NCBI GenBank assembly: GCA_030278955.1
Contig: JAOANR010000003.1
Coordinates: forward strand, 48,633,175 to 48,697,174
Origin: Hygrophila difformis
Lineage: Eukaryota > Streptophyta > Magnoliopsida > Lamiales > Acanthaceae
Length of the DNA stretch: 64,000 nucleotides
Direction of reading: 5' to 3'
In this document: in pieces, positions 34,368-45,196 of the stretch
Layout of the letters: the number at the start of each line of letters is the position of its first letter
How positions within the stretch are numbered: the first letter of the stretch is position 1
Program-made: the position numbers and the translations under genes
The notes under the pieces: model-generated
Databases searched by the model: none
What the model was told of the DNA's origin: nothing
Seen by the model: only the letters and a program-made list of their open reading frames with translations

Positions 34368-35800
34368 TCAATTGTATCTTGCCTTTGTGACACTTTTTGC
34401 ACAGTTGTTGACCTCAGTCAACTGCTCCTGTATTTGAGCTATATTTGGACCGGATGGTGGTGTTGGAGTAGAGGACTGTGTTCCTGGTAGTGGTATGCTC
34501 CTGGAAAGTGATCCAACCCCATACACAAGCTTCTTCTTATTATGTCCTCCTACAACCTGATAAAAAAATACTTCCTCCGTCTCACTGTTTTTGCTACGGA
34601 CCCACCAGACACGCATGCCGATACACATTTTTAACGGTTCATAACTTAAATTGTGTACGATAAAAAATTATAAAAATTTAATATTTTAAAACTACAAGAT
34701 TAGAGGAATCTAACAAGATCTCACTTGGCTATATTTTTTCTTGTATAACTATGATAAAAATTTGAATCAAAGTTAAACAATGAATAGTGCCAAAAAATTA
34801 AACGTGACAATTAGAACGAGACGGAGGAAGTAGTACAGTAGTATTATAAGCCAAACATTAGATATTATCTTGAACTTTTTCTTAGTAAAGAAATATTATC
34901 TTGAACTTTAAATTTAAATGTGAAGACACCAACTTATATAGGTAGAAAATTTATGTCAAGGTTCCGACCCGAATAAAAATTTTGTCACGGTCCTAAATCG
35001 CAACCTCAACCAAATCTTCTGTAAGCCCCTGAGATTGAGTAACTGCTTCAAAGTCCTCCTATTATAGATATGTAGAATATTTAGTTGAAACACAAGATGT
35101 AGAATTAATTCACACCAGACGCAACACAATTACAACTAGATACTAAAGCGATTCCGTAGTTCATTACATGGAATTCTTTTGATTTGGGGACAATCCACTT
35201 GTCTTTCTCATGCTTCCTGGTATGACAATACCCATGGACCTCGGCTAGTTCGATACCCCTGTTCTTCAGATTGGCTTATGAGAAGAGTTAAAGTATACAA
35301 ATTGTATGTATCTTATAACTCGTGCAAAATATTTGATGATGTATTGAAGCAGCTTGAACATCAATTAAATACTTGAGAGAAATTTGAAAGTGGAAAATAT
35401 TACCAGACGTTTTTTTTTTGCCCGGATCGTCCTACAACCTGATGTGTGGGTGGGTAATGCAGGATTACTCTCTGAACCACCTCTTCTGTTAAGTTTAGCC
35501 TGTTGTTGCTTTTCCTTAAATGCAACCGAATCCCAATACTGTAGCCATTTTTCTTCAGTCACAGGGTCTGTAGAAAATTATTTTTTGCCTTCCCTTACAT
35601 CCAATGTATAATCTCTATACCTATAGAGAATAAATTTAATAAGTAGAATGATTACAAAAGCAAATATTAAAGTTGTTTAATAACATTACAAATCCTGAAT
35701 TGTAAAAATGAACACCTCAATGAATTTTTCTTGAGCCACTCTTTCTTCACCAAACTCTCATGCTCAAGTGCCCAAGTAGCTACTTTCTGCAATTAAGAAA
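34368..35800 (-). pseudogene. CACTA-type (En/Spm, Transposase_24-like) relic
   Basis: Fragments of a plant CACTA-associated protein. 35365-35562 (minus) gives EEKWLQYWDS...KEKQQQAKLNRRGGSESNPALPTHTSGCRTI, the hallmark block of the plant Transposase_24 family. 34368-34570 (minus) gives GGHNKKKLVYGVGSLSRS and a coiled QIQEQLTEV tail, its usual C-terminus. An upstream remnant is near 35725-35800 (LEHESLVKKEW). Frames are broken, putative introns are A/T-rich, and a MITE sits at 34571-34830. No CACTA terminal repeats were found around it. Confidence 0.7.
34571..34830. mobile_element. Stowaway-like MITE, 260 bp
   Basis: Terminal inverted repeats CTTCCTCCGTCTC and GAGACGGAGGAAG, flanked by TA on both sides (34569-34570 and 34831-34832). 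These are the signature of Tc1/mariner-type Stowaway MITEs. A/T-rich interior, no coding capacity. It is inserted in the transposase relic. Confidence 0.85.
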
Positions 35801-35888
35801 TTATATATTATTTACCTCTCAAAATTACTCGGTAAAAAGATATACTTCGAATATAAATATCACCCTCAGTTGGCAGTGTGGAATTAAT

Positions 35889-36565
35889 ATCACCCTCAGT
35901 TGGCAGGGATGTAAACGGGTAGGGTAGAGTACGGGTAGGTCACCTCCACTCACTACCCGAAATATAATTATCATATCTTTACCCTACCGTATTACCCTAT
36001 AATTAAATATCGGGTAGGATTCGGGTAATGCCCATCGGGTATGCGGATTATCCGCAGGTAAACGGGTACACGAAATCTTAAATATTACATAGTTAACCGA
36101 CTCTACCCGACCCAACTTTAATAAAGAAAAAAACTTATTTTTCACCATGAAAAAATAAATAAAAACTTCATTATTACACGAGAACAAAATTTAAAAGAAA
36201 CCGCTAAAGCAATATAAATAAATACTGTAATATTTAAGAATATTTAGTAAAAAATTCATAAATCTTTTTACTGTCAAATGTCAAACGTTAATAAATTTGA
36301 AATATAAAAATAAATAAATAAATAAACAAACATATAAATATATCTCAATATATAATATAAATTAAATATATATATATAAGTATATATAGATCAATAAATA
36401 TATAGGGTAATCGGGTAATATACGAAATGCGTACCCTACCCGTACCCGATATGATTTATTTCAGTTTCGGGTAATACCTTACCCGATTACCCGATTATCT
36501 CTACCCTACCCTACCCGATACCCGATTACCCGACGGGTTACCCGACCCTACGGGTAAAGTTGACA
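35889..36565. repeat. CGGGTA-rich non-autonomous element, probably hAT-like
   Basis: A block that starts GGATGTAAACGGGTAGGGT and ends ACCCTACGGGTAAAGTTGACATCC, i.e. approximately inverted ends, with many sub-terminal CGGGTA/TACCCG words in both orientations (35910-36060 and 36400-36560) around an A/T-rich centre. Dense short sub-terminal repeats suggest a hAT-type MITE. No clear 8-bp target duplication. A 25-bp direct duplication (ATATCACCCTCAGTTGGCAG) lies just left, at 35858-35907. Confidence 0.5.
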
Positions 36566-36799
36566 TCCGGATGTGGACCAAATAACATCTTGAACTTTCA
36601 TGGTGTGAAATGTACACAGTCAACTGCTAATAAAAAAGCAATTTTTTGTATATTGAATTATTGGAACGAAGGAATAAGTTATACGATATTCCATTATAAT
36701 CCCTATATATGTCCCATTTGAAATGTTCCAAAACTTTTGGACACGCCGTCTAATATATCTTTAATAGTTAATATTTTAAAATGTAGAGAAATAGAAACA

Positions 36800-38135
36800 A
36801 AAAATATACTGAATAGTCCTTTTTCTTTTTAAAAAAGCCAAAACAGTCTTTTTTTTCTATTTTTTTATCTTATTTGGTCCTCTACATTTACTATTAAAAT
36901 TAAATTTGGTCCTTTTGCTTATTAATGATATATTTTATAGATAATATGACAGTTAAATTTCTTAATTATCATACTCTATTTAAAATGAATTTGACCCAAC
37001 CTTTCTGTTAATTGTCTTCTTGTTCATCTTAAGGTCGCTCAAGCGGAAACTGCCTTCCGCCTCCATTAAGTCCTCGATTTCGCTCTCCGCCTCCGTCGAT
37101 GCTTGACGCCCTTCCCTTGCAAAAATCGCCCATCAATGCGTGATGCCCTTCCCCTGCAGCACCTGCCGATCGCCCATATTTTCTGGTAAGACAATGAAAA
37201 TAATGTTTGGGTCTTGGTTAAGGGCGGAAGGTTCTCTAACAAACTCTCAAAGATTCCCAGGAAGGAAAGCTCCTCCATAGTAGCTTTCCTCTTCGATGAA
37301 CATGGCTCCTGAAGAAATCATTGGGTGGATATTCTCCGAAATACAAATCATAAAAAGTGAGTATATATGTATCCCGTTCAGGGGCGGACCCAGCTTAAGC
37401 CCCCACTCCCAATTTTTTTTTTTTTTTTTTTTATATATATAAATCTATATATATTAAAAATTATGTTAAATTTCCCAAGAACCCTACCCCTTTCTTGCAT
37501 ATCCACACACTACTTCGGAAGATTTCTTCTTCTTATTTAAATTTTCTTCTACTTCTTTTGGTTGGTTGAAACAAAAAAATTTCAAGCCCTCCCTTTACAA
37601 AAATCCTGGATCCGCCACTGATCACGTTGTTTGTTCTTTGTATTAGGATTCAATCTTTGTGTGTTGGAAAAAGACAGTAATTAAGCGAGTGGAATAGGCA
37701 ATGTTGAGAACCTTAAGCGGCGCATGAGAAGGCTTTGTGTTCAGTTTTTAGAAAACCCAAAAATAAAATTAATGCAGACTGTTAGTATTTCAATTAGTAC
37801 TAATCTTTTCGTGGGTATATTTTTTTTTTTTTAACAAATAGTGTTTCTGAATGTTTTGATGAGCGGCTTTCAAATGAACGAGATGAACAATGACACAACG
37901 AAAAATTCAGGGTTGGATCCGGTTTATGGTTTGGTATTGGGTCAGGTTAAATTTATTTTAAATATTGTATGATAATGAAAGATTTTAATTGCCACATTAT
38001 CTATAAAATATAGGATTAGTGATAAAAAGGACAAAATTGAATTTTATTAGTAAATGTAGAGGGCTAATTGGGGCATAAAAAAAAAGACTATTCCGGCTTT
38101 TTTGGAAAGAAAAAGGACTACCTAGTATATTTTTC
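36800..38135. mobile_element. Long-TIR (Mutator-like) element
   Basis: Inverted repeats of about 200 bp: 36800-37000 pairs with 37930-38135. For example AATATACTGAATAGTCCTTT faces AATATACTAGGTAGTCCTTT, and both carry CCTCTACATTTACTA and TATTTTATAGATAATRTG. The interior (37010-37900) is richer in G/C near 37030-37190, with an imperfect duplication (GATGCTTGACGCCCTTCCC / AATGCGTGATGCCCTTCCC) and no transposase. Long TIRs fit a Mutator-like or Pack-MULE-type element; a 9-bp target duplication is not evident. It contains a hAT MITE. Confidence 0.65.
37379..37620. mobile_element. hAT-type MITE, 242 bp
   Basis: Ends CAGGGGCGGACCCAG and CTGGATCCGCCACTG form an imperfect terminal inverted repeat common to plant hAT MITEs. 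They are flanked by near-identical 8-bp duplications, ATCCCGTT (37371-37378) and ATCACGTT (37621-37628). Non-coding. It is nested in the long-TIR element, hence younger than it. Confidence 0.85.
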
Positions 38136-38138
38136 CAA

Positions 38139-38312
38139 GTAAAAATCATAAAAATATATATTCTAACGAAAAGACAAATTCAATAAGATCTCACTTGACT
38201 GTATATATATATATATTTTATGTAATTAAAATAAAAATTTAGGTCAAACATGCATAATAAACAGTATAAAAAGTTCAAATAGAACATTACAAATGAGAAC
38301 CAGGGAGTAATT
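38139..38312. mobile_element. Degenerate relative of the Stowaway-like MITE
   Basis: Resembles the right two-thirds of 34571-34830: AAGATCTCACTTG followed by A/T-rich sequence, AAAATTTAGGTCAAACATGCATAATAAACAG-like text, and a worn end, GAGAACCAGGGAGTA, in place of GAGACGGAGGAAGTA. The left end is not recognisable; the boundary touches the long-TIR element. Confidence 0.5.
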
Positions 38313-39380
38313 TGTAAAAGCTGAAGGTCTCCTTATTAATTATTTTAATCTAATTAATCATCTATCATGCATCCAATGAATTATTGCAAGGAAACACGAA
38401 GTTATGCACGAATCCATTATATATAATTTGTAAAGCCGCAAGTCTCCGTATTAATTTTTTATTTAATTACGCCATCCATATAAACGTTGTCTTGACGTAT
38501 ATATGCCTTCCTTCCCTAGACCAAACTGAAATCCCAAACCCCCATATGCCAAATAAATAACATCCCCAACCAAATAAGCCATGGTGGTTATCAATCCGGT
38601 TTCTGTAATGGCATAACAATTGCCAGCAGGTGCAGGCAGCACTAAAAATGATGTGTAACCCTTTGTAAAGTGATGTATAAGTCTTATAAAGTGATGTATA
38701 GACGGTAGTTTGTTTTTTTATTAGTTTTTTAATCATAACCTCCATCAATCACTTTTTTATACTCACACATCATTTCATATACGCATACCCATCACTTTTG
38801 AATGTATCAGCACCTACAGGCCGCCAGCACCCAAACGATTTCCTGTGGTTATATGTGGTTACATTAAAGGGTAAATTAAGTTTTATTAAGACAGCTCAAC
38901 ATGGCGCCAAATTCCCAGACCCAAGTTCATTATACGTTGACCTCGAGAGACTAAGGCCCCATTTGACACCTCAAAAAGGAACCGAGAAAGGCCAAAATTG
39001 GTCAAGCGCCGCTCAAAAGCGCCGCTCACCCGTTCGATGAAAATGAAAGAAAGCAATTTGGTCGAGCATTGATTTAATATTACTTAAACTGATTGATTTC
39101 CCTTTACCAAGAACTAGGGCATTCATTCTTGCATGCTACCACATGCACTCGAGACATTAAAAGACTTGAAGCCTCAAGATGGAGTTTGTAACATGCAGAC
39201 AATATTGTTAACAAATTTTGCATAAATATTAAGGATGAGGTGAACCGTATAGTGTATATACATCACAATATTCTAGAATAGGTACGTAGTTTGCACTCGA
39301 TTCTATCATAATTTCGAAATTAAGTTTGGTTAGGAAAGAGTAGTAGTAAGATATAGTGTTGCAATCACATTAAATAGGAT
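38313..39380. other. A/T-rich intergenic sequence, no gene seen
   Basis: About 1.1 kb without coding support. A weak inverted pair (GCAGGTGCAGGCAGCAC near 38627, GTATCAGCACCTACAGGCCG near 38805) may mark a worn MITE, and GGCCCCATTTGACACC near 38955 resembles a transposon end, but neither can be bounded. Confidence 0.35.
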
Positions 39381-39385
39381 CAAGG

Positions 39386-39470
39386 TTTGAACTAATGATC
39401 AACCCTCCAGCCTTAAGACGTTGGAGGTTCAATTCCATCGGAAAGAGGATGACGGTTTAGCCTAATGGCC
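39386..39470 (+). mobile_element. tRNA-derived SINE remnant
   Basis: TAATGATCAACCCTCCAGCC...GACGTTGGAGGTTCAATTCC has the layout of a tRNA-like Pol III head with a B-box-like GGTTCAATTCC at 39427-39437, as in plant SINE heads. The A box is poorly kept and the tail not defined. Low certainty. Confidence 0.4.
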
Positions 39471-39540
39471 AAAACCCTCATGTACAAAAAGCAAAACATA
39501 TAAATGGATTAATCAAGCATAGCAACAATAAATAGAATAA

Positions 39541-39688
39541 CCCAAACCATTCCACCCCTTAATCGCGGTTATAACTGCCGTGTTACTCGAATTAGTTGAC
39601 ACGTTAGCTTAAATTAGGATAAACTATTCCAGTGCCCACCAATACCAAGTCACACGAAACCGTGATTAAGCGGGTGGGATGGTTTGGG
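39541..39688. mobile_element. Short MITE, 148 bp
   Basis: About 30-bp inverted ends: CCCAAACCATTCCACCCC / GGGTGGGATGGTTTGGG, with TTAATCGCGGTT pairing with AACCGTGATTAA. Superfamily not assigned; the target duplication is unclear. Confidence 0.65.
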
Positions 39689-39881
39689 CGAAAATAAGGG
39701 CCTACAAATAATGTATATAAAATTTATATATTATATATAATTGAATTGATAATATGTACTAATATAATATATTTTTCATAAAGTAATGTATATATCTTGT
39801 GAATAAATATCATATAACATTCATTAAATTTGGGTGTGTGTATTACATTATAGGAATATATACACTCGAAATACGACTTCA

Positions 39882-40055
39882 CACTACAAGAATTTTATAT
39901 TCTAGCAACGGAAAAGTTCTGATAAAATTTGGTCACTAAAGAAGTTAGCGACTGAATTTTCTATCGAAATTCTTTAGCTACAACAACTTTAGCCACCGAA
40001 ATTCGTTAGCTACAACAGTTTTAACTATCAAATCCACAATTTTTCTAGTAGTGTT
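39882..40055. mobile_element. CACTA-type MITE, 174 bp
   Basis: Starts CACTACAAGAATTTT and ends TTTTTCTAGTAGTG, the inverted CACTACAAGAA ends of CACTA elements, with near-matching 3-bp flanks TCA and TTA. The interior has a repeated AAATTCKTTAGCTACAACA. It ends 5 bp before the copia target duplication. Confidence 0.75.
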
Positions 40056-40065
40056 AATATATATG

Positions 40066-40496
40066 TTAGGTGGTGCAGTGAGTAAATGATGGTAGCTGGG
40101 AGTGGACAGCTGCGCAATTAATGCCACCCATGCCTTCATTCCTTAATTATGTGCCTATAAATACAGTCCTCTGGCAGTGCAAAGGAACACACCAAGCAAC
40201 AGAAGCAAAGCAGCCTCCGAAGCTTTCTTCTGCCTGCTGAATTTAGTGGGCAGATTTAGCCCAGAGAATAGTGAGGGTGTTTTGATAGGCTTTTCTTTTG
40301 TGTGGAGTCTACATTTGTTGAGTGGGTTTTGTGGGTCCGGAAATCATTGTCCAAACCCTTTTGTAATATTTCCCCTCATAGTAAAATTTGTTTCTCCTTT
40401 TGCCTGTGGATGTAGGTCGATTTGACCGAACCACGTAAATTCTTTGTGTCTGTTTATTTTGCTGCATTTGGCTAATTTGGGTACACTTCCGCAACA
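40066..40496 (+). repeat. 5' LTR of copia element
   Basis: A 431-bp LTR with a TATA-like CTATAAATAC near 40157. The right partner is 44754-45186. Differences are scattered single-base changes. Confidence 0.95.
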
Positions 40497-40499
40497 AAC

Positions 40500-40511
40500 T
40501 GGTATCAGAGC
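40500..40511 (+). other. Primer-binding site of copia element
   Basis: TGGTATCAGAGC, the initiator-Met tRNA complement, three bases after the 5' LTR. Confidence 0.9.
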
Positions 40512-40623
40512 CCTGATTGCGTAGTATGCTCTGTGGTCGCAGTTAATCTGATCTTCCACATCAGAAACGCATCTCGGTTAAGCTACCCTTTTGTGAACCT
40601 TGTTTGTGCCTCTTGTTAGCAAA

Positions 40624-42042
40624 ATGCCGGCCATAAATATTAAGGTTGATAAGTTAACGGGGAGAAATAGTTTTAGCCTATGGCAAATCAAGATGCGGGC
40701 TTTGTTAAAGAAACAAGGCTTGTGGGCTCCATTAAAAGAAAAGGTAGATCCAGATAATGCTGAGATGGTGAGCCTGGAGGAGAAGGCTCATTCAACCATC
40801 TTACTGTGCCTGGCAGATGATGTCATTACCGAAGTTGCAACGGAGACAAAGGCGTCTGGTTTATGGTTAAAACTCGAAAGTCTTTACATGACGAAGTCTT
40901 TAACCAACAAGTTGCTATTAAAGCAACGTTTGTTCAGCCTACGGATGCAGGAAGACACATCTCTTCGAGACCATCTCGATAGATTGAACACTATCTTGCT
41001 GGAGTTGCGTAATATTGATGTGGCTATCGAGGATGAAGATGCCGCATTAATATTATTAGTATCTTTACCACTGTCATTTGAAAATTTTGTACAGTCATTT
41101 ATAGTTGGTAAAGATACTGTCAGTTTAGAAGATGTACGTGCTGCTCTGCATAGTAGGGAATTGTGCCATAAGGCGTTTTCGAGTAATGTAGATGATCAGG
41201 CAGCTGGGCTCATTGTTAGCAGTGGCAAGGGACATGGAAAATCTGTAAAACAAAAGAAGAAAAAGTCTTTTGTTAAATGTCCCAAGCCAGGTGATGTCTG
41301 CAATTATTGTAAAGAGAAAGGACATTGGAAGACCCAGTGTCCCAAGATGATGAAGAAGCAACAACAGGGAGCGCAACAAGAGTCTGTCTCTGTTGCGGTC
41401 AACGGCGATACAGATCCAGAGGATCATTTGGCTTTGGTCACAAGCGTGCAGCCATCGCAAGATGATGTATGGGTTCTTGATTCTGGAGCATCAAACCACA
41501 CGTGTCCTAACAAAGAGTGGTTTTCGAGCTACGAACCAGTCGATGGAGGAAATGTTTTTATGGAAAATGATTCTGTCTGTAAGACAGCTGGGATTTGTTC
41601 TATCAAGCTTAGAACACATGCCGGTGAAATTGCAACTCTGCACGATGTCAGACATGTTCCAAAGCTGAAGAAGAATCTGATATCCTTAAGAGTCCTTGAC
41701 AATAAGGGTTTCAGATACGAAGGGGAGCATGGAGAACTCTACATCATGAAGGGATCGTCCTTGGTTTTGAAGAGAGTCTTGCATGGATCTCAGTATGTTG
41801 TGCAGGGATCTACTGTAGTAGATTCTGTAGCTTCTGTTGCTGATACTTCTGATATGTCCAAGCTATGGCATATTAGACTTGGGCATATGAGTCAGAGGGG
41901 AATGCAGATCCTGTCAAGTCGTGGTCTTCTTGAAGGTCACAAGTTATCTGAGTTCGGGTTATGTGAGCACTGCACATTTGGTAAATTACATCGTACCAAA
42001 TTTGGAAAGGCAACTCACAGAACGAAGTCGACGTTGGATTAA
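40624..42042 (+). pseudogene. Copia gag, protease and integrase N-terminus
   Basis: Starts at ATG 40624 (MPAINIKVDKLTGRN). The gag/UBN2-type domain spans roughly residues 10-200 (FSLWQIKMRALL, LWLKLESLYM). The zinc knuckle CNYCKEKGHWKTQC follows near residue 225. The protease has VWVLDSGASNHTC as active site. The pre-integrase domain follows with LWHIRLGHMSQRGM and CEHCTFGKLHR (zinc-binding His and Cys). A one-base deletion at about 42040 ends the frame at 42042 just before the integrase catalytic core, which continues in the next frame. Starting further upstream at 40600 is possible but not needed. Confidence 0.9.
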
Positions 42043-42385
42043 TTCATTCTGACTGTTGGGGTCCTTCACGAGTTGAGTCGCTTGGGGGCAGCAGGTACTT
42101 TTTATCCATTATTGATGATTATTTGAGGATGACTTGGGTAATCATGATGAAGGAAAAGGGCGAAGCTTTCTTGAGATTTAAGCAATGGAAGGCATTGGTA
42201 GAGAATCAGACCAACAAGAAGATTAAAAGGCTTCGAACTGATAATGGTCTGGAATTCTGTTCGAGGGAATTCAATGAGTTCTGCAAGAACAATGGAATTG
42301 CACGACATCACACAGTCAGGAACACTCCACAACAAAATGGAGTGGCAGAGCGTATGAATCAGACGCTTTGGAGATGGCATGTTGC
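42043..42385 (+). pseudogene. Copia integrase catalytic core
   Basis: Frame-shifted continuation: HSDCWGPSRVESLGGSRYFL, LRTDNGLEFCS and NGVAERMNQTL provide the D, D and E of the copia integrase core. A second one-base indel near 42370 moves reading into the frame of the next segment. Confidence 0.88.
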
Positions 42386-43735
42386 ATGCTCTCAAATTCT
42401 GGATTGCCAAGGAGCTTTTGGGCAGAAGCAGTTAACACTGCTTGCTTTCTGATCAATCGGGGACCTCATACTGGAATTGATTGTCGGATTCCTTATGAGG
42501 TTTGGTCGGGTAATTCCTATGATTACTCGAATTTGAAATCTTTTGGATGTGCGGCTTATTATCGCGTAAGCGAGGGAAAATTGGAGCCCAGAGCAAAGAA
42601 GGGCGTTTTCGTAGGGTATGGAGATGGAGTCAAAGGATTCAGAATTTGGTCACCTTCTGAGAAAAGAGTTATCTTGAGTAGAAGTGTGGTGTTTGATGAG
42701 AATTCTATCCTCAATCTACCTACGAAGGTGGTGAATGTCTCAGAAAATTCGGGTGCTGACAGTAAGGTGGGGCTTCAACTTTCACCTGATGATTCAGATG
42801 AAAACCGAGAGGTTGAGCAAGAGCAGGAAGTGCAATTGGATTCCAATCAATCAACCGAAGTTGAGCCACCTGAGACCAACATAACATCGAGTTCAGTTGA
42901 TGGGCAGAAGAAAGGAATTGCTTATGATGGTGCTAGAAGGGTGGGTGTCCAACCTCCTAGCAGATATCAAGATTTTGTCTGCTATGCTCTACAAACAGCT
43001 GAAGATTTAAATTATTCTGAGCCCTCCACTTACAAAGAAGCCGTATCATGTGGCGAGTCTGTACAGTGGCTTGCTGCAATGGGAGATGAAATGGAGTCGT
43101 TATATAAGAACGACACTTGGGAGCTAGTCAAACAACCACCTGAAAGGAAGATTGTTACTTGCAAATGGATCTTCAAAATAAAGGAAGGTGTCTCACCAGC
43201 TGAGGGCGTACGATATAAAGCCCGACTAGTTACTCGAGGATTTACTCAGAGGGAAGGAATTGATTACAATGAGATTTTCTCACCTGTGGTCGGACACACT
43301 TCCATTCGTGTCCTGTTGGCTATGGTAGCGCATCAGGATTTGGAGCTCGAACAACTAGTTGTGAAAACAACCTTTCTTCATGGGGAATTGGAGGAGGAGA
43401 TCTATATGTCTCAACCTGAAGGTTTTCTTATACCAGGAAAAGAAAACCATGTTTGCAAATTGAAGAGACCATTATATGGTCTGAAGCAATCTCCGAGGCA
43501 GTGGTATAAAAGATTTGATAGCTATATGGTTGAGCTTGGCTACAACAGAAGTCCATATGATTGTTGTGTTTATCACAAGAAGTTGGAAGATGGTTCGATC
43601 ATCTACTTGCTTCTCTATGTAGATGACATGCTCATTGCTGCACGGAACAAGGCCGATATTCAAAAATTGAAGGGTCTACTGAGTGCAGAGTTCAACATGA
43701 AGGATTTGGGTGCAGCGCAGAAAATTCTGGGATGG
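42386..43735 (+). pseudogene. Copia integrase C-terminus and reverse transcriptase
   Basis: Contains the copia integrase tail (SFWAEAVNTACFLINRGP, FGCAAYYRVSEGKLEPRAKKGVFVGY), a variable acidic linker, then RT (TWELVKQPPERKIVTCKWIFKIK, YKARLVTRGFTQREGIDYNEIFSPV). The segment that should read QLDVKTAF reads QLVVKTTF (codon 43358-43360 is GTT), removing the first catalytic Asp, while the second box LLYVDDML is intact. A one-base deletion near 43731 (ILG-MEI junction) ends the frame. Confidence 0.9.
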
Positions 43736-44574
43736 AGATCTATCGAGATGGAGATCAGAAGAAGCTTTTCTTGTCACAGAAAAGCTACATCCAGAAGGTT
43801 CTGTCAAAGTTTGGAATGTCTTCGGAGAAACCTTTGAATACTCCATGTGCTACTAATACACAACTCTCAGCTACCTTTGCACCTAAATCTGAAGCTGAGA
43901 AGGAGTATATGGCAAAGGTTCCATATTCTAGTGCAGTGGGCAGTTTGATGTATGCCATGGTGTGCACTAGACCTGATTTGTCACAGGCAGTCAGCGTGGT
44001 TAGCCGATTCATGGCGAACCCAGGAAAAGAACATTGGCTTGCTGTGAAGCGAATCTTTCGCTATTTGAGAGGTACATCTGATGTTGGTCTCATTTATGGA
44101 GGCGACTTGCAGTGTTCGGTGGTTGGGTATTCTGATTCTGATTATGCTGGAGATGTGGATAGTAGGAGATCAATGACTGGTTATGTTTTCACTCTTGGAG
44201 GCTCTGTCGTTAGTTGGAAAGCAACTTTGCAGGCTACAGTAACACTGTCTACTACGGAGGCAGAATACATGGCGTTGACAGAGGCTGCCAAAGAGGGAAT
44301 TTGGTTAAAAGGACTGGTTGGCGATCTTGGTCTACATCAAGATCAAGCAGTTGTGTTTTGTGATAACCTCAGTGCAATATGTTTGGCTAAGGATCATGTT
44401 CATCATGAGAGAACCAAACACATTGACGTGAGATATCATTTTCTGAGATCAGAATCGAGGATCAAAGTGCAGAAGATTGCTACAGCAGATAATCCTGCAG
44501 ATATGTTCACTAAGCCAGTACCTCATAGCAAGTTTCGACATTGCTTGGACTTGCTAAATGTTTTGAGCTGCTGA
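43732..44574 (+). pseudogene. Copia RT thumb and RNase H
   Basis: Continues RT in the third frame ([47 protein letters not shown]) and gives an intact copia RNase H with [35 protein letters not shown] and the C-terminal [11 protein letters not shown] motif. It ends naturally at TGA, 44572-44574. Only its separation from the upstream frames is faulty. Confidence 0.9.
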
Positions 44575-44753
44575 TTGCCTCTCTGAGGCATTTTGTTTTC
44601 CCTGATGGGAAATTTGGAGACAAAAGAGGAGTTGGAGTACTGTCTGGCACATTTGTGTGCATGGTTAGAGTACATTTATTTTTCAGGGAAGTTTGAGTTC
44701 AAGGTGGAGCCTGACCATCATTCACTATGTTAGGTCGCACGAAGGTAGAGATT

Positions 44754-45186
44754 TGTTAGGTGGTGCGGTGAGTAAATGATGGTAGCTGGGAGTGGACAGC
44801 TGCGCAATTAATGCCACCCATGCCTTCATTCCTCAATTATGTGCCTATAAATACAGTAGTCTGGCAGTGCAAAGGAACACACCAAGCAGCAGAAGTAAAG
44901 CAGCCTCCGAAGCTTTCTTCTGCCTGCTGAATTTAGTGGGCAGATTTAGCCCAGAGAGTAGTGAGGGTGTTTTGGTAGGCTTTTCTTTTGTGTGAAGTCT
45001 ACATTTGTTGAGTGGGTTTTGTGGGTCCGGAAATTATTGTCCAAACCCTTTTGTAATATTTCCCCTCATAGTAAAATTTGTTTCTCCTTTTGCCTGTGGG
45101 TATAGGTCGATTTGACCGAACCACGTAAATTCTTTGTGTCTGTTTATTTTGCTGCATTTGGCTAATTTGGGTACACTTCCGCAACA
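44754..45186 (+). repeat. 3' LTR of copia element
   Basis: A 433-bp LTR, preceded by a purine-rich GAAGGTAGAG (44741-44750). A second TGTTAGGTCGCACG-like start at 44728 resembles the LTR start but is outside it. Confidence 0.95.
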
Positions 45187-45196
45187 ATATAGAACC

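Larger units (their letters stand above)
40066..45186 (+). mobile_element. Ty1/copia element, Tork lineage, defective
   Basis: A 5121-bp element with LTRs 40066-40496 and 44754-45186 (TGTTAGG...GCAACA), a perfect 5-bp target duplication ATATA (40061-40065 and 45187-45191), an initiator-Met primer site and a gag-PR-INT-RT-RH order typical of copia. RT/RH sequence (EEIYMSQPEGF, KLKRPLYGLKQSPRQWYKRFDSYM) resembles Tork/Tnt1 elements. The LTRs differ at about 12 of 431 positions by eye (about 2.8%). Three single-base frameshifts and a lost RT catalytic Asp make it non-functional. Confidence 0.95.

Noticed and set aside
33600..40060. Possible intact host gene between the retrotransposons.
   Set aside because: Only a broken CACTA-type relic, MITEs and short unsupported ORFs are present.
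40600..40623. Upstream start for copia gag at 40600.
   Set aside because: ATG at 40624 begins the conserved gag N-terminus; the eight extra codons have no counterpart in the family.
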